Part shown: positions 11,141-21,075 of the stretch, piece after piece
Layout: each line of letters starts with the position of its first letter
Position numbering within the stretch: the first letter of the stretch is position 1
Source: Rhinopithecus roxellana
Lineage: Eukaryota > Chordata > Mammalia > Primates > Cercopithecidae
Assembly: GCF_007565055.1 (NCBI RefSeq)
Contig: NC_044553.1
Span: 45,559,420-45,623,419 of the forward strand
Length of the DNA stretch: 64,000 nt
Reading direction: 5' to 3'
Position numbers and translations under genes: made by a program
Notes under the pieces: generated by a model
Told to the model about the DNA's origin: nothing
Databases searched by the model: none
What the model saw: the letters and a program-made list of their open reading frames with translations, nothing else

Positions 11141-11559
11141 CAAAGTAGAAACTCTTTAAAGACTGAGACTACTAACTCCTTCTCTACCACATTTGTGATT
11201 CCCATTCCCAGCTGGCTTTTACTTTTGTGGTTTTTTAAAAAACTTGCATTTACCATTCGTCCATCTAGTTGGAATTGTTTCCTTTGCTTTCGTTGTTAAT
11301 GCTCCCATGACTTGTAGCTCAGGGTGGGATATTATAGGTGCGATCAGCCATGTGAGCTACGGCCTGGAATCTGGAAAGAGATGATAAGGTCAAGAGAGAG
11401 GGGCTGAGGGCACAAGCTTCCATTGGGAAGGAGGAAGGAGACCTGGCGAGATGTGTGAGGCGGGGACTGAATCAGCGGAACTCTTCCTACAGGTGGGGAA
11501 CAGGCACTGTGTGGTGGATGGGTGGGTAAGGCACAGAGTCTCTGGAGCTCAGCTATTCA
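11141..11559. other. No gene or clear repeat seen
   Basis: Single-copy-looking DNA with no recognised repeat signature. Confidence 0.4.
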
Positions 11560-12240
11560 TTGCATCACCATTGACCACTTGAAATGTACCTAGCCTCAGC
11601 TGAGATGTGCTGTGGGTAGGAAGCACATCCAGATCTCAAAGATTTAATATGGAAAAAAATATCTAATACTTTTTATATCTAATACTTTTAATAGTATAAA
11701 TAATATCTAATACTTTTTATATTGATTGCATGCTGAGATGACATGTTGGCTATATTGAGTTAAATGGAATATATTTCTAAAGTTAATTTCATCTGTTTTA
11801 TTTTCCTTTTATTTATTTATTTTTACAGAACAGCATGAACATAACTCTTTTACTTTTTTAACATGGCTACTCGAAGGCCGGGCGCGGTGGCTCAAGCCTG
11901 TAATCCCAGCACTTTGGGAGGCTGAGACGGGCGGATCACGAGGTCAGGAGATCGAGACCATCCTGGCTAACACGGTGAAACCCCGTCTCTACTAAAAAAT
12001 ACAAAAAACTAGCCGGGCGAGGTGGCGGGCGCCTGTAGTCCCAGCTACTCAGAAGCTGAGGCAGGAGAATGGCATAAACCCGGGAGGCGGAGCTTGCAGT
12101 GAGCTGAGAACCGGCCACTGCACTCCAGCCCGGGCGACAGAGCGAGACTCCGTCTCAAAAAAAAAAAAAAAAAACCATGGCTACTCGAAAATTTTAAATT
12201 CCATGTGTGGCTCACATTTTTTTTCTTTTAGCAACTGTGC
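11560..12240 (-). mobile_element. hAT (Charlie-like) MITE split by an AluY
   Basis: Same family as the elements at 34079-35567 and 36668-40546, here reversed. Shared blocks: gaccacttgaaatg, atattgattgcatgctgaga, tatattgagttaaatggaat, atggctactcgaaaatttta, atgtgtggctcacattt. The AluY at 11876 interrupts its last third. Confidence 0.75.
11876..12174 (+). mobile_element. AluY, Old World monkey type, with perfect 14-bp target duplication
   Basis: Full-length Alu with poly-A at 12157-12174. It is flanked by identical copies of catggctactcgaa at 11862-11875 and 12176-12189. Diagnostic bases include ggctcaagcctgtaatccc, gctgagacgggcggatcacg, aaaaaactagccgggcgagg and a ccggccactgcactcc motif in the right arm. 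These match the cercopithecid AluY (AluYRa-type) consensus I know and differ from human AluY. The perfect duplication and intact tail point to a fairly recent insertion. Confidence 0.93.
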
Positions 12241-12314
12241 AATAAAGTCAGAGAGCAGCCTTCCAGGTCAGCCCCTGCTGTTGACCAGCTGAGGACCCTG
12301 ATGGTGGGTTGTCT

Positions 12315-12500
12315 ACACTCTGGCAGACACTGTGCTAGGTGCTTGAGTCTGCATGTCTTCATGAGATAACTCGCGATAACCCTGTGAGTCAGGTCACATG
12401 ATACCCATTTTAGAGATGAGGGAACTAAGGGTAAGATCTTAAATCATGTGAACAAAACCACATTGCCAGTGAGTAGCAGGACCAGGACTTCTGATTTGGG
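12315..12500 (-). repeat. MIR SINE, reverse orientation
   Basis: Reverse MIR blocks in order: tctggcagacactgtgctag, gataaccctgtgagtcaggt, gatacccattttagagatga, gggaactaagggtaagatc and gtgagtagcaggaccaggac. Confidence 0.85.
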
Positions 12501-12509
12501 TCTTGTGCT

Positions 12510-13080
12510 GTTTCTAGCCCATGATGGGGAAGTCACTTAATCTCTCTGAACCTCAGTTTCTGCATCTTTGAAATGTGGGTGTCACAGGTTGGGTCCTCTA
12601 GGAAGCAGACACTGGGATAGAGATTAGCATGTGGGAAGTTTATTAGAGCATGCTCTACAGAGCAGCACTGCGGGGGCAAGACAAGGAAGCAGGTCTGGGC
12701 AGAGGGAGAAGCTGGACTGCCAGGCAGGCAACAAGGACTCCAGCTGACCCCACGGGGAGCTCTGGAGCTAGGATGACCCTTCAGAGTGGCCCAGATTGGG
12801 GTGAGAAGGCCAGGCCTTATGGACCCACATCAACCAGTCATTGGATGTTGCTTCCCTGGGGGAGAGGCATGACCTGGAGTGAGATGTCTCACTTCAGCCA
12901 AGAAAGGAAAATGCACTGAGAGATGTCAGGAAACAATCTTCCCAGTAGCTGGGGATAAAATCAAGCAGTCTTGAAGGAGAATGTAGGCAGCAGGGCACAA
13001 CAACCGTGACAGTGGCTAACAATAATAAATAACTGTATTACAGGGATCAAATGAGGATATATATTAAGGAAATACATAAT
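12510..13080 (+). repeat. MIR SINE split by an LTR
   Basis: Left part 12510-12579 carries gaagtcacttaatctctctg and aacctcagtttctgcatctt. The right part resumes at 13012 with ctaacaataataaataactg, a caaatgagg block and AT-rich tail. The 432-bp LTR at 12580-13011 separates them. Confidence 0.75.
12580..13011 (-). mobile_element. ERVL-like solo LTR, reverse orientation
   Basis: Begins tgtcacaggttgggtcctct and ends ccgtgaca, so it has TG...CA ends, with flanks gtggg and gtggc as a probable 5-bp target duplication. Reverse-strand AATAAA lies in gaagtttattagagc near 12635. Same 3'-end family as 33200-33656 and 47285-48120. Family name uncertain. Confidence 0.75.
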
Positions 13081-13265
13081 GCAGAATATATATCATATAT
13101 AGTACATCCTTTTATATATATGAGGCTCTCTATATATCTTCTCGATACAAGGATCGAATGAAGATATAAAATGAGGAAGTCACCTACCAAAATATTACTA
13201 TCATTATCTTGTGTATAATAGTGAGCTATTGTATCCATCATGTATAATAGTGAGCTACCAGTTGT
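13060..13265. repeat. AT-rich stretch with short local duplications
   Basis: tgtataatagtgagcta occurs at about 13212 and again about 30 bp later. ggatcaaatgaggatata and ggatcgaatgaagatata are a second diverged pair. Runs of tatata lie between. Confidence 0.7.
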
Positions 13266-13279
13266 TTGTAAGAAAGGCG

Positions 13280-13792
13280 ACATTATGAGGAGATTAATGT
13301 TCCAAGAAAGAACAAGCTGGCACTGGTATGAGATGGTTTCTAAATTATACATAGAAAGTAAAGAGACCTCATCATTGGCAGGTGTGGTTCGGAGGTGATA
13401 AAAACCTGGGCCTAAGTCATGGCCTAGGAAATGAATGAGGAGAGAGGATGTAGAAGCTGTTTTAAGGATAGAATTAACAAAAATCGATGACTAGTTATAT
13501 AGGGGAAACTAGTTTGAAGCCTGAGGTTTCAAATTTGGGTGGCAGGAAGTTAGAGGTGCCATGATGAAGGCAGGAAACGTGCAAGAAGGAAAAGGCTTTC
13601 AAAAGGGTAACAAATTATATTGTTGTGAACAGCTTTAAAAAGTCTCACTGTTGACTCTGAGAATGTGAGTGGAAGCAGTTGACAAAAGGAAGCACGTCCT
13701 CCAGAGGAAAAGTATCCTCTCACCAAATTTACTGCTAAAAGCACCACTTAAAACAGCCAGAAAATACTCTTCTAAGAGTAATTTTACTCAAT
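13280..13792. other. Unassigned, possibly an old L2-like repeat
   Basis: No gene seen. The caaatttgggtggcaggaag...gaggtgccatgatgaaggca part resembles a common old repeat also suspected at 20010-20860, but the match is too diverged to name. Confidence 0.35.
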
Positions 13793-14088
13793 TACAATTA
13801 GCCCTTCAATAACACAGGTTTGAACTGCATGGCTCCACTTAGACAAAGATTTTCTTCTGCCTCTGCCAACCCTGAGACAGCAAGACCAACCTCCCCTCGT
13901 TGTCTTCCTCCTCAGCCTAGTCAGTGTGAAAACTACAAAGATGGAGACCTTTATGGTGATTCATTACTATTAATGAATAGTAAATATTCATTTACTATTC
14001 ATTTAATATTCTTGCAATACTATTCATTTAATATTTATTTACATTAATTTATATGAATAGTAAATATATTTTCTCTTATGATTTTCTT

Positions 14089-16322
14089 TTAATTTCCAAC
14101 TTTCATTTTAAGTTCAGGGGTATATGTGCAGGATGTGTGGGTTTGCTACATAGGTGAACATGTGCCACGATGGTTTGCTGCACAGGTCACCCATCATCCA
14201 GGTATGAAACCCAGCTGGTGGTTTTGATGTGCATTTCTCTAATAATCAGTGATGTTGAGCATTTTTTCATGTATTTCTTGGCCACAAGTATGCCTTTTTT
14301 GAGAAGTGTCTGTTCATGTTCTTTGCACACTTTTTAATGAGGTTGTTTTTTTCTTGTAAATTTGTTTAAATTCCTTAAAGATGCTAGATAATAGAACTTT
14401 GTCAGATGCATAGATTGCAAAAATTTTCTCCCACTCTGTAAGTTGTCTGCTTACTCTCTTGATAGTTTCTTTTGCTGTGGAGAAGCTCTTTAATTAGATC
14501 CCATTTGTCAATTTTTGCTTTGTTGCAATTGCTTTTGGCATCTTCATCATGAAAACTTTGCCCATGCCTATGTCCTGAATGGGGTTGCCAAGATTTTCGT
14601 CTAGGGTTTTTATAGTTTGAGGTTTTACATTTAAGTATTTAATCCATCTTGAGTTGATTTTTGTATATGGTGTAAGGATGGGGTCCAATTTTAATTTTCT
14701 GTATATGGCTAGCCAATTCTCCCAGCACCATTTATTAAATAGGGAATCCTTTCCCCATTGCTTGCTTTTGTCAGGTTTGTTGAAGCTCAAATAGTTGTAG
14801 GTGTGCAGTCTTATTTCTGGGTTCTCTGTTCTACTCCATTGGTCTTTGTATCTGTTCTTGTACCAGTACCATGCTGTTTTGGTTACTGTATCCCTAAAGT
14901 ATAGTTTGAAGTCAGATAACATGATGCCTTCAGCTTTATTCTTTTTGCTTAGGATTGCCTTGTCTATTCAGGCTTTTTTGTTCCATATGGATTTTATAAT
15001 AGTTTTTTCTAATTCTGTGAAGAATGTCAATGGTAGTTTAATGGTAATAGCACTGAATCTATAAATTGCCTTGGGCAGTATGGCCATTTTCGTGAGGTTG
15101 ATTCTTCCCATCCATAAGCATGGAATGTTTTTCCATTTGTATCATCTCAGATTTCTTTGAGCAGTTTGTAGTTCTCTTTGAAGAGATCCTTCACTTCCCT
15201 CATTAGCTATATTCCTAGGTATTTTATTCTTTTTGTGGCAGTTGTGAATGGGATTTTATTCATGATTTGGCTCTCAGCTGGCTTGTTGTTGAATGTATAA
15301 GAATGCTAGCAATTTTTTCACATTGATTTTGTATCCTGAGACTTTGCTGAAGTTGGTTACCAGCTTAAGAATTGGACTGAGACAATAGGGCTTTCTAGGT
15401 ATAGGATCATGTCATCTGCAAACAAAGATAGTTTGACTTCCTTTCTTCCTAGTTGAATACCCTTTATTTCTTTCTGTTGCCTGATTACCCTGGCCAGAAC
15501 TTCCAATACTATGTTGAATAGGAGTGGTAAGAGGACAACTGTGTCTTGTGCCAGTTTTCAGGGGGAATGCTTCCAGATTTTGCCCATTCAGTATGATATT
15601 GGCTGTGGGTTTATCAGAAATGGCTCTTAATATTTTGAGATATGTTCCTTCAATACCTAGTTTATTGAGAGTTTTTAACATTAAGGGGTGTTGAATTTTA
15701 TCAAACGCCTTTACTCTGTTTATTATGTTTATAATCATGTGGTTTTTGTCTTTGTTTTTCTATGTGATGAATCACATTTATTGATTTGCATATGTTGAAC
15801 CAGCATTGCATCCAGAAATGAAGCCTACTTGATCATGGTGGATAAGCTTTTTGATGTGCTGCTGGATTTGGTTTGCCAGTATTTTGTTGAGGATTTTTAC
15901 ATTGATGTTCATAAAGTATATTGGACTGAAGTTTTCTTTTTCTTTTTCTTTTTTTTTTTTTTTTTTTTTTTTTTTTGGTGTATCTCTGCCAGGTTTTTGT
16001 ATCAGGATGATGCTGGCCTCATAGAATGAGTTAGGAAGGCATTCCTCTTTTCAATTTTTCAGAACAGTTTCGGTAGGAATGGTACTAACTCTTCCTTATA
16101 CCTCTAGTAGTGTTCAGCTATAAATCCATCTGGTTGCAGGTTTTTCTTGGTTTGTAGGCCATTACTGTCTTAACGTCAGAACTCATTGTTGATCTATTCA
16201 GGGATTCAATTTCTTCCTGGTTCGGTCTTGGGAGGGTGTATGTGTCCAGGAATTTATCCATTTCTTCTAGATTTTCTAGTTTATGTGCACAGAGGTGTTT
16301 ACAGTATTCTCTGTTTGCTTAT
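14089..16322 (-). mobile_element. L1P retrotransposon, reverse orientation, truncated and internally deleted
   Basis: 3' end at left (tttaatttccaactttcatt, ttaagttcaggggtatatgt). After 14205 the sequence jumps into ORF2, so the ORF2 3' end and most of the 3'UTR are deleted. It continues through the reverse-transcriptase coding region and is 5'-truncated at 16322. Flanking copies of atgattttctt (14078-14088 and 16323-16333) are the target duplication. ORF2 is broken throughout. Confidence 0.93.
15932..15976. repeat. Poly-T/(T)nC expansion inside L1 ORF2
   Basis: A short T-run normal for this part of reversed L1 has grown to more than 40 bases including two ttttctttttc interruptions. Confidence 0.85.
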
Positions 16323-16550
16323 ATGATTTTCTTAACAACATTGTCTTTTCTCTAGCTTACTATAAGATTACAAGATATAATACATATTACCTACCAAATA
16401 TGTGTTAATTGACTATGTTATCAGTAAAGTTTCTGGTCAACAGTAGGCTATTTGTAGTTAAGTTTTTGGAGAGTCAAAAGTTTTATGTGGATTTTTGACT
16501 GTACGGGGGGTCAGTACCCTAATCTTCACATTGTTCAAGGGTCAACTGTA

Positions 16551-17056
16551 ATTTATATCTTACCTTTTTTCAGAAAGAGTTTAGGTTGACTCACAAACGT
16601 AGGTAAAATATACCAAAAGAACATAAATCAATAGTAGGCAAGAAAGACGATACAAAGGGAAAATGAGATGGAAACATAAACAGAGCCAGAAATGAGGCCT
16701 TTACAAAAAATGCATGTCAAGAAGTTCTGTGCCCTTGCTAAGGGTTGACTCTAAACTTTTCGGCACCCAAAAATGAAAAGATGTTTTAAAAAAGTGTTAA
16801 GTCAGAGAAAGGCCATGGGAAGGAGTTGGGATAAGTGTGGAAGGAGCCAGAGAACACAGCGAAAGGAGGTATAGATTCATGATAGGGTTTTACTAACGCT
16901 GAATCACCTTCAGATGAGGGTGCTACGATATTGTGATCTCAGCATATGAGAAATGAAAACTTTACCACTCATAGAGAGGGATGTATTAAGTTGGCTAAAA
17001 GTGCTAAGATTAATAATAGCTGACATTTATACAGAGTCTGGAGGACAGATTGCACA
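16551..17056. other. No gene or clear repeat seen
   Basis: Single-copy-looking DNA. A short reversed-MIR-like aataatagctgacatttata lies at about 17015-17035. Confidence 0.4.
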
Positions 17057-17314
17057 ATGAAATGCACTTCTGCAAACAGCACGAAGCTCTCTGGGCACCA
17101 AGATGCCAACACTGCCAGGGTGGGAGGCCAGAAAATCACTGTGGCCTACACATATGGGCTCAAGATGGACAGGAAGCTATTGATTCAAATGCAGATTGAT
17201 TGTACAATGAGACTAAGCTCCCTGTCTTCACTGCAGAGAACATCATTTGTATTTTCAGACTGGCACAATATGAAATTTAGACCAACCTCCCAGCAAAGAT
17301 AATTTAAAGAAGGA
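17057..17314 (+). other. Unassigned open stretch (81 codons) next to a shared fragment
   Basis: Open from an ATG at 17057 to a stop ending at 17302. The translation has no domain that I recognise. It is followed directly by the 75-bp fragment at 17315-17389 that recurs inside another L1M. It could be a scrap of a processed gene copy, or chance. Confidence 0.25.
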
Positions 17315-17389
17315 CAACACAATCACCTTTAATGTGGAGGACAAAACAATTGTCCACATTGAAAATCAACAATGGAATCTACAAATGCT
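17315..17389 (+). repeat. 75-bp fragment, copy 1 (not L1-like)
   Basis: About 92% identical to 19198-19272, same length. Both copies stay open in one frame (TITFNVEDKTIV...ENQQWN), and most of the differences are synonymous or conservative in that frame. The right edge abuts L1M ORF2 sequence. Source unknown. Confidence 0.8.
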
Positions 17390-17815
17390 ACTAGACCTAA
17401 TAAGTGAAGTTTGCAAGATTGTAGGATATAAGATCAATGTGCAAAACTAATTGTATCTCTATATGCAAGCTATAATCAAAACTTAGAATTTAAAAACTAT
17501 CATTTACAAGAGCATCAAAAATCAAAATACTTAGAGATAAATTTGAAAGATTATGTGAAATACCTATATACCAGAAGATATAAAATATTGCTGAGAGAAA
17601 TTAAAGGTCTAAGTAAACGGAGAGATATATCATGTTCATGGGTCAAAAGGCATCATATTTTTAAGATGTCAATTCTCCTCAAAACGATGTAGATCCAAAG
17701 CAGTCCCAGTCAAAATCCCACGTGGCTTTTTTGAAGAAATTACAAGCTGATTCTCAAGAATCTAGAATAAAACAAATCTGAAAAAGAACATAGTTAAAGG
17801 AGCCACCTGACTTCA
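17390..17815 (+). mobile_element. L1M ORF2 fragment
   Basis: Matches the stretch of ORF2 after the reverse-transcriptase domain in order: ctagacctaataagtgaagt, ggatataagatcaatgtgca, ctatcatttacaagagcatc, gatataaaatattgctgaga, ttaagatgtcaattctcctc. Many stops. Confidence 0.85.
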
Positions 17816-17820
17816 AAGAA

Positions 17821-17985
17821 AATTTTAGGACATGATGGATATGTTCATTATCTTCATGGTTTCAGGGGCATGTACATATATCAAAACTTACCAAGGTGTA
17901 CACTTTAAATATGTGCAGTTTATTGCATGACAATTACACCTCAATCAAGCTGTGTTTTAAAAATTTTAAGATAGTGAAAGAAAAA
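17821..17985 (+). mobile_element. L1M 3'-end segment
   Basis: gatggatatgttcattatct, acatatatcaaaacttacca, tttaaatatgtgcagtttat, caattacacctcaatcaagc, then an A-rich tail. Probably the 3' end of the L1M at 17390, with an internal deletion between. Confidence 0.8.
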
Positions 17986-17989
17986 AAAA

Positions 17990-18911
17990 AAGAGGGAGAA
18001 AACATTGCCTCAGTATCAGACCTTCCTGGAGTTTGCAGGCTCAGTTTTTAAAGAACCATAGACAATAAGGCTGAATTCAGGTATTAAAGCTACCTTGGTT
18101 AAAGCTAGGTCTTGGCTCTCTGTAGATCTCTTTCTAAAATCTTTCAAAACCAACAGAACAGAGCACCCTTGGGCAAAGACAGAAAGAAATTCAGTGTCCT
18201 CTGCCTCGTGTATCTAAGAGCTGTGGTACTATTTCAAAGAATCAGTGTTAAGTAGATTCTATACACTTACTGCAGATCCCTCCTTTTTGCCATTCTCATT
18301 CCTCTGTTCGTTTGATGCATGTTAGTTGAGTGTCTAGTGCCTGTGAGGCCTTATAATAGTCCAAATGGGGACACAGGCAAGAACAATACAGGCATAATCA
18401 AGGTTGCATTTTAACTTGTGTGGGTCCTAAGCCCTTTTGCCTGTTTAGGTTCCTTCCTTTATTTAAAAAAACAAATAAATTTATATTTTACAACTGTGTT
18501 GGCATAAAGACAAATATAATCCAAGCTGGATTTATTCTCTATTATTATTATATTCTTTTTGTAACTGATTTTTTTAACAATTAAAATAAAACATTTTTGT
18601 GAACCCCGAAAAGAATGATGGCCCAAGGCACTGTGCCTACTCTGCTAATGAGTAAGCTGGCCCCAGGCATAGTTCCTGCCTCACAGAGTCTGCTGTCTAG
18701 TAGAAGAGGCAATCCTTGATCAGATACTCATGATCATGGTAATAACCAATAAATTACAGATCCTCTAGGCAAAGGACCAAACAAACAGAAGAGGAAAAGA
18801 GCTTAAAAGGCCAGTGGTTGCAGCCCAACAATCAAAAGGGTGCTCCATGAGACTAGAGATATAAACTAAAGTTGAATTACGAAGGATTGGGGTCTTTTAT
18901 CTTAGGACTGG
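17990..18911. other. Unassigned; possible reversed L2 scrap
   Basis: No gene recognised. 18600-18720 (cccaggcatagttcctgcct, cagagtctgctgtctagtag) looks like reversed L2 at low confidence. Confidence 0.4.
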
Positions 18912-19985
18912 TACGAAGCCACCAAAGTCCATCAAAGGACACAATTATCAGAGTGAAAAGGCAAACCACACGATAGGAAAAATTATTTGCAAATTATGTA
19001 TCTGATAAGGAGTTAATATCTAAAATAGTTAAGGAACTCCTACAACTCAACAACAATAATGATTTTAAAATTGACAAAGAACCTAGATGGACATTTCTCC
19101 AAAAATATACAAGTATCCAATAAACAAATGTAAAGATGTTCAACATTACCAATCACGAGGGAAACAGAAATCAAAATCACAATGAGATACCACTTTACAG
19201 CACAATCACCTTCAATGTGGAGGACAAAACGATTGTCTATGTTGAAAATCAACAGTGGAATCTACAAATGCTGCAACCCATAAGGATGGCTACTATCAAA
19301 ACAAACAGAAAATAACAAATGTTGGCAAGGGTGTGGAGAAACTGGAATTTTTGTGCACTGTTGGTGAGAATGTCGAACGGTACAACTGATATATAAAACA
19401 GTATGGTGGTTCTCCAGAAGAGTAAAAATAGAATTGCCACATAATCCTGCAATTCCATTTCTGGGTATATATGAAATAGGATCGAAAGGGGGGTTCTCAA
19501 AGAGTTACTTGTATACCATGTTTATAGTAGCATTGTTCACAACAGCCAAAAGGTAGAAGCAACCCAAGTGTTCATCTACAGATGAGTGGATAAAATGTAT
19601 TTTATGCATACAGTGGAATATTATGCAGCCTTTAAAAGGAAGGAAATTCTGACACATGCTACAACATGGATGACCTTGAGGACATAATGGTAAGTGAACT
19701 AACACGGTCATAAAAGACAAATACTGTATGATTCTACTTATATGAGATACTCAGAGCAGTCAAATTCATAGAGAGAGAAAGTAGAATGGTGGTGGCCAGG
19801 AGCTGGAGGGAGAGAGAATGGGGAGTTTTTGTTAAATGAGTAAAGAGTTTCAGTTTTGCAAGATGAGAAAGGTCTGGAGATTGGTTGCACAAAAATGTGA
19901 ATATACTTACTACTACTAAACTGTGTACTTAAAAATGGTTGGGATAGTAAATTTTATGTTATATAAAATAAACATGGCCATTAAA
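18912..19985 (+). mobile_element. L1M 3' half with a 75-bp foreign insertion
   Basis: Follows the end of ORF2 and the 3'UTR: gaaaaggcaaaccacacgat, attatgtatctgataaggag, acatttctccaaaaatatac, ggtgtggagaaactggaatt, ggaatattatgcagccttta, actgtatgattctacttata, ending near aaataaacatgg. The non-L1 block 19198-19272 breaks the sequence between the gagataccacttta and acccataaggatggc parts of ORF2. Confidence 0.92.
19198..19272 (+). repeat. 75-bp fragment, copy 2, inside L1M
   Basis: See 17315-17389. Here the fragment sits cleanly between two adjacent pieces of L1M ORF2, so it is an insertion relative to L1. Confidence 0.8.
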
Positions 19986-20009
19986 GTTGAGCCATGAGGA
20001 TGGTATAAC

Positions 20010-20860
20010 ACAATTAGGATTTTTTTTTTTAAGATTGCTCTGACTTTTGTGAAAAGAATGAATGAGAGCATGCAAGAGTGAATCAGGTGAAGTCTCCTGG
20101 GAAGATGTTGCAGACCTCCAAGTGGGAGGAGAAGAAGACTTGACTAGACTTGAGTAGACATCAAGTGTCTTTAAAAGGCAGAGGAGATGGAAAGAAATGA
20201 GCAATATTTAGGAGTTAGGATTCACAGAACTTGGCAATTGATGAAGTCTAGAAGTTGAGGGAAGGAAAGACATCAATGGTAACTCACCGATTCTGACATA
20301 AACAACCAAGTGGCTGGGGTACCATTTACTGATCCAGGGAACTCTAAAGAAGGAGCTTTTGGGAGGAAGAGAGGATAAAATTCCATTTGGTACATACTGA
20401 ATTTGAGGCACCTGAGAGATCCAAAGGTGAAAGCTGGGTTGGCAGCTGAAAATATAGATCTCAGCAGGGGTGTCTAATCTTATGACTTCCCTGGGGGCCA
20501 CACAGGAAGAAGGGGAATTGTCTTGGGCCACACATAAAATACACTCACACTAATCATAGCTGACGAGCTAAAAAAAAAAAAAAAAATCACACAAAAAAAT
20601 CTCATAATGTTTTAAGTAAGTTTATAAATTTGTGTTGGGCCACATTCAAAGCTGTCCTGGGCCACATGTGACCTGTGGGCCACAGGTTAGACAAGTCTGG
20701 TCTGGAGCTAATAAGAATCTTTCAAACTGGAGTTACATCAAAGTTCAGATGTTCTTAGGTAACAGATGTGAATACAAAGATGGGAGGATTGTTTTGGGAG
20801 GAGTAGAGAACCCAGAACTGAGCCCTGAGGAATTGCTGGAGAGTTGAGGTCAAAAACAGA
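20010..20860. mobile_element. Old L2-like interspersed repeat split by a hAT MITE
   Basis: Parts 20010-20464 and 20700-20860 read as one old repeat: caggtgaagtctcctggga, ggcacctgagagatccaaag, tatagatct joined to tctggagctaataag, then ccagaactgagccctgagga. Naming is uncertain. Confidence 0.45.
20465..20699 (+). mobile_element. MER30-like hAT MITE
   Basis: 235 bp starting caggggtgtctaatcttatg and ending caggttagacaagtctg. Interior tgtcttgggccacacataaa, ctaatcatagctgacgagct, a poly-A, taatgttttaagtaagttta and gggccacattcaaagctgtc. The flanking 8 bp are similar but diverged. Non-autonomous. Confidence 0.75.
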
Positions 20861-20867
20861 AAGAGCT

Positions 20868-20898
20868 GGCACTACTATCCCACTTTATAAATGAGGAG
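20868..20898 (-). repeat. MIR, left fragment, cut by the L1 nest
   Basis: Reversed MIR piece (tactatcccactttataaatg) whose continuation lies at 28229-28325 after the whole L1 nest. Confidence 0.7.
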
Positions 20899-21075
20899 TT
20901 TTTTTTGCTATTGAGTTCCTTGTATATTCTGGATATGAATCCCTGGTTGGATGAATAGTTTGCAATTATTTCTTCCCATCCTACATGTTGTCTCTTTACT
21001 CTGTCGATTGCTTCCTGTGGTGTGCAGATGCTTTTTAGTTTAATATAATCCCATTTGTCTATTTTTGCTTTTTTC

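Larger units (their letters stand above)
13795..16548 (+). mobile_element. Tigger2-like DNA transposon, interrupted by L1
   Basis: Left arm 13795-14088 begins caattagcccttcaataaca and includes ttgaactgcatggctccact. Right arm 16323-16548 ends acattgttcaagggtcaact. TA lies at 13793-13794 and 16549-16550, the target duplication expected for Tc1/mariner. The left arm has an extra AT-rich internal expansion (13960-14050) of ttcatttactattc-like units. Without the L1 the element is about 520 bp, a non-autonomous deletion derivative. Confidence 0.85.

Noticed and set aside
17057..17302. Small coding gene with 81 codons
   Set aside because: No recognisable family, no conserved context, adjacent to old L1; listed only as an unassigned stretch.
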